Shown: piece after piece, positions 55,901 through 64,000 of the stretch | How positions within the stretch are numbered: the first letter of the stretch is position 1 | Layout: each line of letters starts with the position of its first letter | DNA from: Emiliania huxleyi CCMP1516 | Taxonomy: Eukaryota; Haptophyta; Isochrysidales; Noelaerhabdaceae | Direction: 5' to 3' | Assembly (NCBI RefSeq): GCF_000372725.1 | Contig: NW_005199901.1 | Coordinates: 44,462-108,461 of the forward strand | Length of the DNA stretch: 64,000 nt | Made by a program: the position numbers and the translations under genes | The notes under the pieces: model-generated | What the model was told of the DNA's origin: nothing | The model's database searches: none | What the model saw: the letters and a program-made list of their open reading frames with translations, nothing else

Positions 55901-58208
55901 AGATTACCCAAGATTCCTCGAGATGTCAGGCGCCCTGCCGACAACCTTCTGCCGGTGGCGATCGTCTTTGTCCTCGCCTGCTGCGAGGCGCTGCTTCTGG
56001 CGGTGCCAGTCGTGTATAGCGAGGCCTTCTACAGCAGCCAGCCTGACCACGTCGACCTCTTCCCGCGTCCGGGACGATCTTTGGTGAGAGCCCGTCGTGG
56101 TAGACTCGCGACGACGTCTCATCCGTAGGTCAACTTCTCGCCCGTCTGGGACGACGTGAGCGACGCCGGCGCCATGCCCCTCCTCCAAGCCATGATCGCG
56201 CTGCAGCTGAGTACCATGCTAGCGACCGTCAGCGTGATGGTCTTCCTCTGCTACCGCTGGAGAGAAGGCGTGCTCTCGCCCTCACCGAGACTGGCCGAGA
56301 TCAACCGAGATCAACCGAGATCGCCCGAGATTGCAGGCGAGCGCGGCCTGCTCGGCCTCGTCGAGGCGAACGACGGCCTGGACGAGCTCTCCTCCTCCAA
56401 GTTCGCGGGATCCGCGAGGCGCTCGTCAAATGGCGGGCGACGGACGCGTCCAGGACACGTCCATGACATGGCCGGAGGCCCGTCCCTCTAGGTCGCTCGT
56501 CTCGGGCGCGCCGACGGACGCGGCGCGCGGGCGTCTTCGAGCGGACTACGGGAGACGTCCCGAGGTGAGCGGGAGGGGGTCGAGGGGAGTAGGCGCGCGG
56601 GATCTTCGAGCTCATCGGTCACGAGGAGGGCGCGACGCGCGCGGCGATGGCGCGCGGCACGGCGGCCATCGTCGACGAGGTGGAGACGCACGGGTCGGAG
56701 ACAGACCTCGAGTGCCTGACCTACGTGCTCGACTGCGTCGCCGGCTCCTCGGACGTCACGTTCCAGCACGGCTGGTCGCGCGACGCCGCGCCATCGCACA
56801 ACGGGAAGCGGCTCGCCGACTTTGTGGCCCACCCGCGCTCCCGCGGGGCAGGCTTGCTCGAGGCGCACGTCGTTGCTCAACGGCTGTACACCACCGCCGC
56901 CTTCCGCTCGATCAACACGCCGCTCCGGAGCCTCGCCACGCCACCTCCGGCCAAGGAGGCTGTGATTAGGCGCTGCTGATTGATGAATGAATATGACTCT
57001 CTTAGGAACCTCGCCACGCACCCGGTCACCAAGGAGGTGATCCTGCCGCCCAAGATCGTGGAGCCGCACCCGATGCCGTGCACCGTTACCCTCCTCCAGA
57101 TGCGGACAACACAGACCCCGCGCAGCGTAGACCCGCATAGTACAGATCCGCATAGCACACAGACCGGCGTAGCACAGACCCGCAGATTCCGAGTCGCACT
57201 CGGCGGTATGCAGCTGTATCGACCCTTTGGGTATGGTCAATTCAAAATGCAGTCCCCTCACCTCCCCCGTAGGTCGCCTTCCTCTACGACGCGCTCAAGC
57301 GGATGCGGGCGGTGGCGGAGCTGGAGGAGGGAGAGAGCCACTGCACCTCCCACAAGGCGGAGGTGGAGGCGGGAAGTGAGGCGCAGGCGGGCCAGTCTGT
57401 CGCGCTCACGGTCGAGGCGGAGGCGGACAGCGAGGGCGAGGGCGTGCTGCCCGAGAAGCGCGGCATCGACACGCCCCCGGGCGGCAGCGGCGCTGCCACC
57501 GCCGCTCCTGCCGACGACGCGGCTGCGGAGGCGGCTGCTGCGGCCAGCTGCGGCGGAGGGAAAGGGCTGGAGTCTGCGGGCCGAGTCAGGGCTCTCTGCC
57601 ATCAAATGCGGCAGCTGGTCCCACACACACCCCTGACGGACTGGCTGGGTCGAGCGCTCGCAAAGGGCTTGAGCGACAAGGAGCCGAAGGTGCGGCGTTT
57701 GCTCGGCCCAGTCTCGCCGAATCTCGGCTGAATCTCGGCGAATCTCGACGGTTACTAGCGACACCTCGGCTCATCAGACTCGGCATATGCAGGCGCGGCG
57801 TGTGCTCTGGCGCGGCATCAAGGGGGTGAAGGCTCCCGAGGAGTTCCTGCGCAAGGGAGGCACCGAGCTCGCGCCGATGTCGTCCACGTGCGACCTGCGC
57901 GTCGCCGCGAGGTATGCGAGGGGCGTGCCGGACGCGCTGCTGTTCATGCTGCTCGTCGACAACTTCATGCAGGAGGGGGCAGACCTCACCTTCCTCTCGG
58001 CATTCCCGCAGGAGCGTGACCCCCCCCCCCCCCCTGTGTGGAGACGCTGACCTTTATAGCTAGCCCGGACCTCACTCACCCTGCGCAGGAGCGAGAGTTC
58101 CTCTACCCGCCGCTGACCTTCCTGGCGCCGACGGGGCGGACCCACCACCTCCGGCACGACGGCACGCACTTCACCATCGTGGAGGTTGTGCCGCATTACC
58201 CGTCGTGA
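51101..58208 (+). CDS. Giant surface protein: beta-helix-like ectodomain, Cys-rich repeats, membrane segments, C-terminal ADP-ribosyltransferase-like domain
   Basis: ATG 51101 opens a signal peptide (MLPLALLSLAAAAPPPP). Exon 1 (51101-52253) and exon 2 (from 52328) show Gly-rich repeats such as GNGGGFFIEHSDVAFERVLI and AQNGGGVFLTGRGSLVALHS, like right-handed beta-helix/Pmp proteins. Cys-rich GCC2/GCC3-like repeats follow (53370-54600: CPAGNYCPNLG, CPPGFYCEMN, CPEGYYCPTG). Several hydrophobic segments lie at 54660-56280. The last exons read RRVLWRGIKGVK, LAPMSSTCDLRVAARYA and TFLSAFPQ/EREFLYPPLTFL, fitting the R, S-T-S and ExE pattern of mono-ADP-ribosyltransferases. Many exons, several with GC donors. 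Binding partner and target unknown. Exon chain incomplete. Confidence 0.72.
52888..53072 (+). repeat. Compound (CACG)n and (CACC)n microsatellite in an intron
   Basis: CACG, then CA, then CACC tracts between exons of the giant surface-protein gene. Confidence 0.97.
55625..56154 (+). repeat. Source copy of an inverted duplication
   Basis: Exons and introns of the giant gene, repeated almost exactly in opposite orientation at 59359-59889. Confidence 0.95.
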
Positions 58209-58289
58209 GCAGAGCCAGAGGCAGTCAGCACCCACCTGGCACCCCCACCTGGTGACCAGTCAGGTTGTCCTTCTGGGCAGGCTGTTCTT

Positions 58290-58372
58290 CTCGCCTTCAA
58301 TTCCTATCGCAGCGACCTTCATCTCGCGGTTTTCCCACTCTCGTCGTTCTCTCTCTTCTCTCGCCTGTGTGT
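58290..58372 (-). repeat. Repeat A 5'-part fragment (inverted)
   Basis: The reverse complement contains gagaacgacgagagtgggaa and gatgaaggtcgctgcga, the head of repeat A. The stretch 58209-59080 has no gene that I can support. Confidence 0.75.
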
Positions 58373-58457
58373 GTGTGTTCTCGCTGGCCGTCGTCTTCTT
58401 AGCCGAAATTCTTTTAGCAGTGTTAGTGCCAGTGCGCGCCAGTCCCGTGCCCAGTGT

Positions 58458-58495
58458 AAAAGAAAGAAAGAAAACGGACAACCCAAGGGAGGGAT
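58458..58495 (-). mobile_element. Minimal 38-bp repeat A insertion with 9-bp duplication
   Basis: The 38 bases are the tail part of repeat A (ccctcccttgggttgtccgt plus TTTC tail, reverse strand). gcccagtgt flanks both sides (58449-58457 and 58496-58504). Repeat E at 35207-35250 shows the uninterrupted target. Confidence 0.9.
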
Positions 58496-59080
58496 GCCCA
58501 GTGTTGTGCGAGGGAGTTTGGATGACCGGCTTTTGAGGTCTTGCAACCCTAGCTGTGACAGCTTCGGACAGCTCGCGCAACCCTAGGAACAGCGGGCGGG
58601 CTAGTGTTGATGCCACTCAGCCCGGGACAAGACGGGGGTGGTGGAGGTCCGAAATCACGCCGCTATGCCTCGGCTCCAGCGCGAGGCCTCTCAGGCCCTA
58701 GCTCAGGTATATGCAGCAGCCGGAAGCAGGGAACACCCACCCCCCAGCACCAGTCTTCTAGGTGGAGGCGGGCCCGCTGGTATCGTCGGGAAGGTCGAGG
58801 AGGGTGGGTGGATGAGCGAGAATCTGACAAGGCCTGTACTGTGAGCAGCAAGTCCTCCGCCTCCCTCCACCTCCCCCACACCGCCGCCTTGTCGTGCCCG
58901 CGGAGCGAGGGCGGGACCCCGAGCTCCTTCGTCGCCGCTCCTCTCCTCGTAAACGTCGCAAAATTCTTTTAGCATCCGGAACGCTCTCGGAAGTCACACC
59001 CGGGACGTCGGGAGCCTGCTGTTGCGCGCTGGACCAGCCTGTCTAACTACAATCTCTCAGCAGCAAGCACGACTGACACC

Positions 59081-59358
59081 ATGCATCGCCTCCTGCACAT
59101 TGCCTGCTTCCTCTTCCTCGAGTGCACCAGTGCGCTCCGCGTGCACCACGCCCGCCGTGAAGTGCTCACCGCTGCCTGTGTGGCCTGTGCCCAGCCTGCT
59201 CCCGCGCACGCTCAAAGATCGAGCCTCCGCGGGAAGGCGAGTAAAGAGGCCGAGGCCGAGGCGCGTGCCTTCAAGCTGTCACCGATTCCGCAGGAGACCG
59301 AGGCTTTCAAGGCCGCAGAGCGACGACGTGCCGACTTTGATGCCGGCGTCGCTATAGT
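59081..59358 (+). pseudogene. Truncated start of a plastid-targeted gene
   Basis: ATG 59081 opens MHRLLHIACFLFLECTSALR, a signal peptide, followed by a transit-like part with a second cleavage-like site (ACVACAQPAPAHA), as in thylakoid-lumen precursors of secondary plastids. The mature part begins RAFKLSPIPQETEAFKAAER. The frame runs into the inverted duplication at 59359 and the gene is lost. It is called a pseudogene because no continuation was found; a downstream exon cannot be fully excluded. Confidence 0.6.
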
Positions 59359-59889
59359 TCGTCCCAGACGGGCGAGAAGTTGACCTACGGATGAGACGTC
59401 GTCGCGAGTCTTACCCGACGGGCTTTTCCCAAAAGATCGTCCCGGACGCGGGAAGAGGTCGACGTGGTCAGGCTGGCTGCTGTAGAAGGCCTCGCTATAC
59501 ACGACTGGCACCGCCAGAAGCAGCGCCTCGCAGCAGGCGAGGACAAAGACGATCGCCACCGGCAGAAGGTTGTCGGCAGGGCGCCTGACATCTCGAGGAA
59601 TCTTGGGTAATCTCGGGGAATCTCGCCGGGAGACCTTGTCGGCAGCGCGCCTCCGAGAGGAGGTCTCTGCAGCGACAGGCTCTGAGTAGACCCCGTCGCC
59701 GGCAGAGATGACGGACGCCATCACGCGAAGCTTGCGAGCGGCCTTATGCCCGAACGCCGGGAGGCTGGCCGACGGGTCGATGGCGTGGATGGACAGCCGC
59801 AGCATCAGCTGCATGAGCGCGGTGATGACGCACTGGCCCACGTTCAGCCAGAGGGCGATCAGGGCGGCGGCGTTGTACTGCAGCACGGG
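59359..59889 (-). repeat. Inverted copy of 55625-56154
   Basis: The encoded segment (from LQYNAAALIALWLNVGQC to LFPRPGRS) is identical to the source, and the duplicated DNA includes introns. Differences cluster at the splice donor (ttggtgagagccc in the source, tttgggaaaagccc here). agcgacgccggc near the left breakpoint is shared by both flanks. Confidence 0.95.
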
Positions 59890-60153
59890 GGGAGGGGGGC
59901 GTCGCGCAGTCTGAAGCGTCTGAAGGAGGGGGAATGTGTGATGTATGGTCTTCTACGGAGGGAGGAGCGGCGGAGCGGGCGGCGGGGGACGATCGATCGG
60001 GCGACGTCCTCGTCGTGTGCGGTAACGCACGCGCTCCAAGTGCTCCAAGTGCGCTCAGCGCAGCTGGGAAGAGAGAGACACTGGAGCGGGAACGGGGCAC
60101 AAACCTCCTCTCCTTGCAACAACAACAACAACACTTGCGAGAAGCACATGAAG

Positions 60154-60342
60154 TTACTGGTCCTCCCACGCGCCACGGGAACGTGTCCCGCAGATCCGCA
60201 GATACTGAACAAACACCTCTCGAGTAACTTCCTCACCCCAGTAGGCATCGTGATCCTCCAACGGATCCTCGCGCTGGAAGACGCACTGCAGCAGCCCTTC
60301 CCGGACGGACAGGTATGAGCGAGGGGCGGCGTTCGGTGCCAT
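60154..60342 (-). CDS. Possible small ORF, 62 residues
   Basis: ATG 60342 gives MAPNAAPRSYLSVREGLLQC and ends TRSRGAWEDQ. The acidic, aromatic middle (REDPLEDHDAYWGEEVTREV) looks coding-like. No family. The (AAC)n tract at 60118-60135 follows. The remainder of 59890-60798 shows nothing convincing. Confidence 0.35.
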   Translation of the reverse strand: MAPNAAPRSYLSVREGLLQCVFQREDPLEDHDAYWGEEVTREVFVQYLRICGTRSRGAWEDQ

Positions 60343-60798
60343 AGTCCCCGAAGCAAAAAAGAAAGCCGGATGCCGCCTGCCTTGTTTTGTTTTTCTTTCT
60401 CGGTCCCCTCTATGTAAGAGAGAGAGATTTTTAGCAATCCATGATGGGTTGTCATGTAATCCCCTACTCCCCCTCCCCCCGAGGACACCCCACGGCACCC
60501 GCTCTCTCTGTGTCGTGGCACGGTGGGAGATCGCTTGTCATCTCATGCATGCGTTGCCTTCTTGTTTTCTGATCCGCTTTCTCAATATGCCGGGTCTATC
60601 TCGTCTATTCTTTACTTTTTTATACCTCGGTGCTCGGACTCGTAAGGCATATGCGGCGGTCAATATATTAAAACGTATGGCAGTGCCAGTGGAGTCGGTG
60701 GACGGTGGTACTATGTACAACTGTACTCTATGTCACGCGTTACTCTAAGACGTGGTCTCTCTGACTCAAGAGTGTGAAGTAGACACGAGATCACACCG

Positions 60799-61506
60799 TC
60801 AGCCGACGGCTCGCTGGAAGAGGACGCGCCACACGCGCGCGTCGGAGACCAGCTTCGGGTCCCCCACCTCGGCCACGGAGTCGTCGACGAAGACGGCGCA
60901 CGGCGCGTCGGCCTCCGGCGCCCCTCCGAGGGCGGCGAGAGTGGAGGCGACGTACTCGGCCTTGGAGCGGCCCTTCGACGTGACGCAGAGGCCGGCGAGC
61001 CGCACGCCCCGCTCCGCGAGGAAGGCGCGGATCTCGCCCTCGTGCGAGTTTCTCGTGACGACGTGGGTCGGGTAGAGCGCCGTCGCGGAGAGCAGCTCGG
61101 GGTCGAGCGTGTGCGGCCCGCCGGCGTACGGCGACCCGCCCGACTTTGTCGAGCAGAGCGTGCGATCAAAGTCGAGAAACACGGCCGCGGGCCGCAGCCG
61201 CGCGCACAAGTCCACCACCACGTCGCCGTCGCCCTGCGAGAGTCGGCAGTCGGCGCACGAGCGGAAGGAGGCGTCGCAGGCGGCGCACCGCAGTTGGTGC
61301 GGGCAGAACGCGTGCCGCGCGGCGCGGGGCTTGCGCCGCGGCTTGAGCTGCGCCTCTGCGTGCGGCTGCGGCGCGTCGTCGAGCGGACAGCGCCCCACCT
61401 GCCGCGCGCCCTCCTCGCACCGCCAGCAGAGCAGCTGCGGCCGGCCGCCGGGGAGGAGGATCGCCCACGGCACCGCCACAGCGCAGCCGCAGTCGCGGCA
61501 AGGCAT
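60799..61506 (-). CDS. HAD-like hydrolase domain protein with Cys-rich N-terminus
   Basis: A 235-residue single frame from ATG 61506. N-terminal Cys pairs (MPCRDCGC, CWRCEEG, CPHQLRCAACDASFRSCADC) suggest zinc ribbons. The C-terminal half has HAD motifs: AAVFLDFDRTLCSTKSGG (D-x-D, motif I), THVVTRNSHEGE (motif II), a Lys region TSKGRSKAEY (motif III) and CAVFVDDSVAEVGD (motif IV). A phosphatase is the usual activity; the substrate is unknown. It ends about 216 bases from the next minus-strand gene. Confidence 0.75.
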   Translation of the reverse strand: MPCRDCGCAVAVPWAILLPGGRPQLLCWRCEEGARQVGRCPLDDAPQPHAEAQLKPRRKPRAARHAFCPHQLRCAACDASFRSCADCRLSQGDGDVVVDLCARLRPAAVFLDFDRTLCSTKSGGSPYAGGPHTLDPELLSATALYPTHVVTRNSHEGEIRAFLAERGVRLAGLCVTSKGRSKAEYVASTLAALGGAPEADAPCAVFVDDSVAEVGDPKLVSDARVWRVLFQRAVG

Positions 61507-61722
61507 CGCGCCCCGCAGCCGCTGGCTCCGCCCCGCGCCGCCCGCGCGCGACCCGCCCTTCCCCTCTCCCTTCCCCTCGCCGCGCTTCCCGTCGCGCTTG
61601 CCATCGCCCTTGCCGTCGCCCTTGCCGTCGGGCGGCGGAGGGAGCTCGACGCGAGTGCGACGAGCGGCCTACGACCAAGTTGCCAACCTAGCTCCGAGAA
61701 GACGGTCCAGGGAGGGGTCGTC

Positions 61723-63706
61723 TCACGTGCGGCGAGGTGCCGGCGGAGGAGGCCACCCCTCGGCGGCGATGGCGGCGCGCATCGACGCCTCGTGCCTCTC
61801 CTTCAGCTTGTTTAGCGTGGCGAGGAGGCCGGCCTGGCAGAGGGCTCCGACAAGGCTCGGGGGAGAGGGGGTGCTGGAGAGGGGGCGGGGAGAGGTACGC
61901 CCGCCAGCCGCGTGAAAGTCGCAGGCACAAAGAGCGACCGGACGCCTCGAGGCGCGTCACTGGCGACGAACATCCTGCCCTGCGGCGCCGCGCGCGGCCG
62001 GCGGCAGATGTCGACGATGTCTCGCAAGGCGGCGCGCAGCGATGCGTACGTCTCGCCTGCCCCCGCGCGAGGCACCCGCGGGCTGGGGCTCGAGGGAGGG
62101 GGGGGCGCCGGGAGGCGGAGGGGCGGCTGGGTGGGGAGGGGCGGGCGGGGAGGGAGGGGCGGCGCGGGAGGGGGAGGGCGCGAGGCGCGAGGGGCCCGCG
62201 CCGAGTGCCTCGAGCGCCACCGTGTGCTTGACCCACGACACGGCTGCCTGCAGGAAGGGTCCGAGAAGGGTCCGAGAAGGGTCCGTGAAGGTTCAGGCGT
62301 GTTTGGCGCTCAAGACGGCTGCCTGCAGCGCCAAGCTCGCTCGCTCCGCCTCCGCCTCCGCCTCCCCGCCGCCCACGGGCGCGACTGCGGGGAAGGGGCA
62401 CTCGTGCCGCCGCAGCGCCGCCCGCACCGCCCCAATCCGCCGCTCGAGCGACTCGATCGCCCAAAGCAGAGCCGTCGCCGCGTCGGCGATCGCCAGCGCC
62501 TTGCAGCCGCCGCGCGCGACGAGGCTCGCCTGAGCGGCCGAGACCAGCCGAGCTCAGCCGAGCTCGGCCGAGCTCAGCCGAGCTCAGCCGACGAATCGCA
62601 GCCGGCTGTGTTGACGGGTGTTTGGAGGCGTGCGGTGGTGTGCGGGGCGTGCGAAGCCTCGACGAAACGGAGCTCGTGCGGTGCGCAGCGACTTGAGCCG
62701 CCGACCGACTTCAGCTGCGCCACCACGCGGCGCAGCCCCGAGCTCAGCACCTCGGGACCGAGGAGGCCGCCTGCAGGAGGGCTCCGACAAGGCTGCGACA
62801 AGGGCCCGGTAAGGCTGACCACGCCCGAGCTCGCACGCCGGCGTCGAGGAGGCCGTGAGGCGCGAGGGCAGAGCTTGGCGCCGCCTCCGCCTCCGCCGCT
62901 GCCACCGCCTCCGCCTCCGCCACCGCCTCCGCCTCCGCCTCCGCCGCCGCCGCCGCCTCCGCCACCACCTCCTCCTCCTTCTCCTCCTCCGCCTCCGCCG
63001 CCTCCGCCTCCGCCGCCTGCGCACTCTCCCGCCCCGCCGCCAGGGCGTCTAGGCGGCCGATAAAGGCCTCCGCCTTGTCGACGGTGGCTTGGCCCGCGAG
63101 AGAGAGGCCGCGCAGACGCGGCGGCAGTGTCGCGGTGGCGGGGTGGCGCGGCAGGGCGCAGATCGCCTTTGAGAGGTCTCGTACGTCGTGCAGCGCCACC
63201 CGCACCGCCCTCGCCCTCTCCAGCGCCGTCGCCGCCGAGGAGTACTCGGGCCAGTGCGGGGCGAGGTGGAAGGCGGTGCGAGACGGGTGGTCGCGGAAGA
63301 AGAACATCGCCTGGCGGTGGAGGGAGAGCTCGAGCCGCTGCGCGTCCTGGAAGAGGCAGAGGCACGCCTTTTTGTAGCTGATGAGCTCGCGCCGCAGCTC
63401 GAACGCCGACCGCAGGCCGCACAGACCGTGGAGTGCCTCGACCAATGCCTCCGCGGTCTTCGCTCCAAGCGCAGCCCGCAGGTCGTCCTCGATGAGCTCG
63501 AGTGAGCCGGACGGATAGCTCTTGGCAGTGGCTGGCGAGGCGTCCAGGACACACGGCGAGCGAAAGGCGGATGCGCGACGACGGATGCGCGCCTCAAAGG
63601 CGTGCGCCACCCGCAGCCGCCACAGCCGCCTCCACACGACCCAGGCCGCCGCCAGCGAGGCGGTGGCCACGACAAAGATGACTTTGGAGCTGCTGCGCAG
63701 CGTCAT
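61723..63706 (-). CDS. N-terminally membrane-anchored protein of unknown function, about six exons
   Basis: ATG 63706 opens MTLRSSSKVIFVVATASLAA, one membrane helix, then a basic stretch. Exon 1 continues with LHGLCGLRSAFELRRELISY and a long Ala/Glu run (EAEEEKEEEVVAEAAAAA) down to about 62835. Later exons: GLRRVVAQLKSVGG; ASLVARGGCKALAIADAATA then LLWAIESLERRIGAVRAALR; AAVSWVKHTVALEALGAG; ETYASLRAALRDIVDICRRP; AGLLATLNKLKERHEASMRA to the stop at 61723. PEX3-like topology was considered, but no specific motif supports it. The intron near 62525-62590 is an agccgagctc array. Confidence 0.65.
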
Positions 63707-63796
63707 ACACACAGTGGCGAGCGGTGGTGTGCGCGGCGCGGCAGAAGTTTGTGCGCTTTTTTTTGGCGCGTACCAAAACAACGCGCTGGCCTCTGG

Positions 63797-63850
63797 GTCG
63801 CCTCCGTCCTCCCATCCCTCCCTTGGGTTTGTTTTCTTTCTTTCCTTTCT
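63797..63850 (+). repeat. Repeat A, partial copy
   Basis: cgtcctcccatccctccctt and a TTTC tail; a second fragment (aaaatccctgtgtggtggcg) follows at 63911-63942, next to a CA tract at the window end. Confidence 0.8.
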
Positions 63851-64000
63851 GTACACACTACTTAAAATCCCCGAGTTCATTTTATTATTATTAAAATCAA
63901 TCAATGAATAATAAAATCCCTGTGTGGTGGCGGCGTGCCGCCACACACACACACAGCACACACACATGCATGCACAGACACACAGCCCCTTCCCCTTCCC

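Noticed and set aside
62584-63024. Arg-rich and Gly-rich frames over a GCC tract
   Set aside because: Shadows of the Ala/Glu repeat of the real minus-strand exon.

Overview
This is GC-rich nuclear DNA from a unicellular eukaryote, most likely a haptophyte alga (dinoflagellate or pelagophyte relatives are less likely). The reasons are many short spliceosomal introns (about 60-120 bases) with frequent GC-AG and apparent GA-AG borders, a G after almost every acceptor AG, a truncated gene start that looks like a bipartite plastid leader, a selenoprotein, and dense microsatellites and interspersed repeats. There is no operon structure. I found no rRNA, tRNA or CRISPR.

Left part (1-24 kb): an acidic C-terminal exon runs in from the left edge. 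It is followed by a Yhm2-like mitochondrial carrier (684-1613), a calpain-type protease (minus, 1894-3913), two tandem genes of unknown function (4272-5547), an O-methyltransferase-like gene (6104-7333), a selenocysteine peroxiredoxin ending in KDEL with a candidate SECIS downstream (8019-8471; 8515-8621), and a conserved unknown (minus, 8830-9511). Repeats fill 9.5-16.6 kb, with one small gene (12567-12878) and one frameshifted remnant. Then come a multipass membrane protein (16615-18009), a CBS-domain protein (18392-20554), a repeat-rich stretch and an F-box-like gene (22903-24209).

Middle (24-48 kb): a many-exon NhaA-type Na+/H+ antiporter (24550-29384), a TPR-like membrane protein (minus, 29681-31925), two small inverted-repeat elements (32.4-33.8 kb), an ATP23-like metalloprotease (33842-34951), a 2OG-Fe(II) oxygenase (35275-36432), a small unknown (minus, 37236-37679), a gamma-tubulin complex component (38469-42610), a pair of Asp-rich calcium-repeat genes, one of them split by a 754-bp transposon (43077-44894), and a phytanoyl-CoA dioxygenase-like gene (minus, 45520-47599).

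Right part (48-64 kb): nested mobile elements, a very large surface protein with a beta-helix-like ectodomain, Cys-rich repeats, membrane segments and a C-terminal ADP-ribosyltransferase-like domain (51101-58208), a plastid-targeted gene start cut off by an inverted copy of part of that gene (59081-59889), a HAD-like protein (minus, 60799-61506) and a membrane-anchored unknown (minus, 61723-63706).

Two themes stand out. First, many introns are flanked by direct repeats: the first bases of the intron are repeated as the first bases of the next exon, and several introns are filled with roughly 10-bp tandem repeats, which suggests recent intron gain. Second, several non-autonomous mobile elements carry intact terminal repeats and target-site duplications. 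Exon borders were inferred by eye. The genes look like independent housekeeping or surface functions and do not form one pathway.
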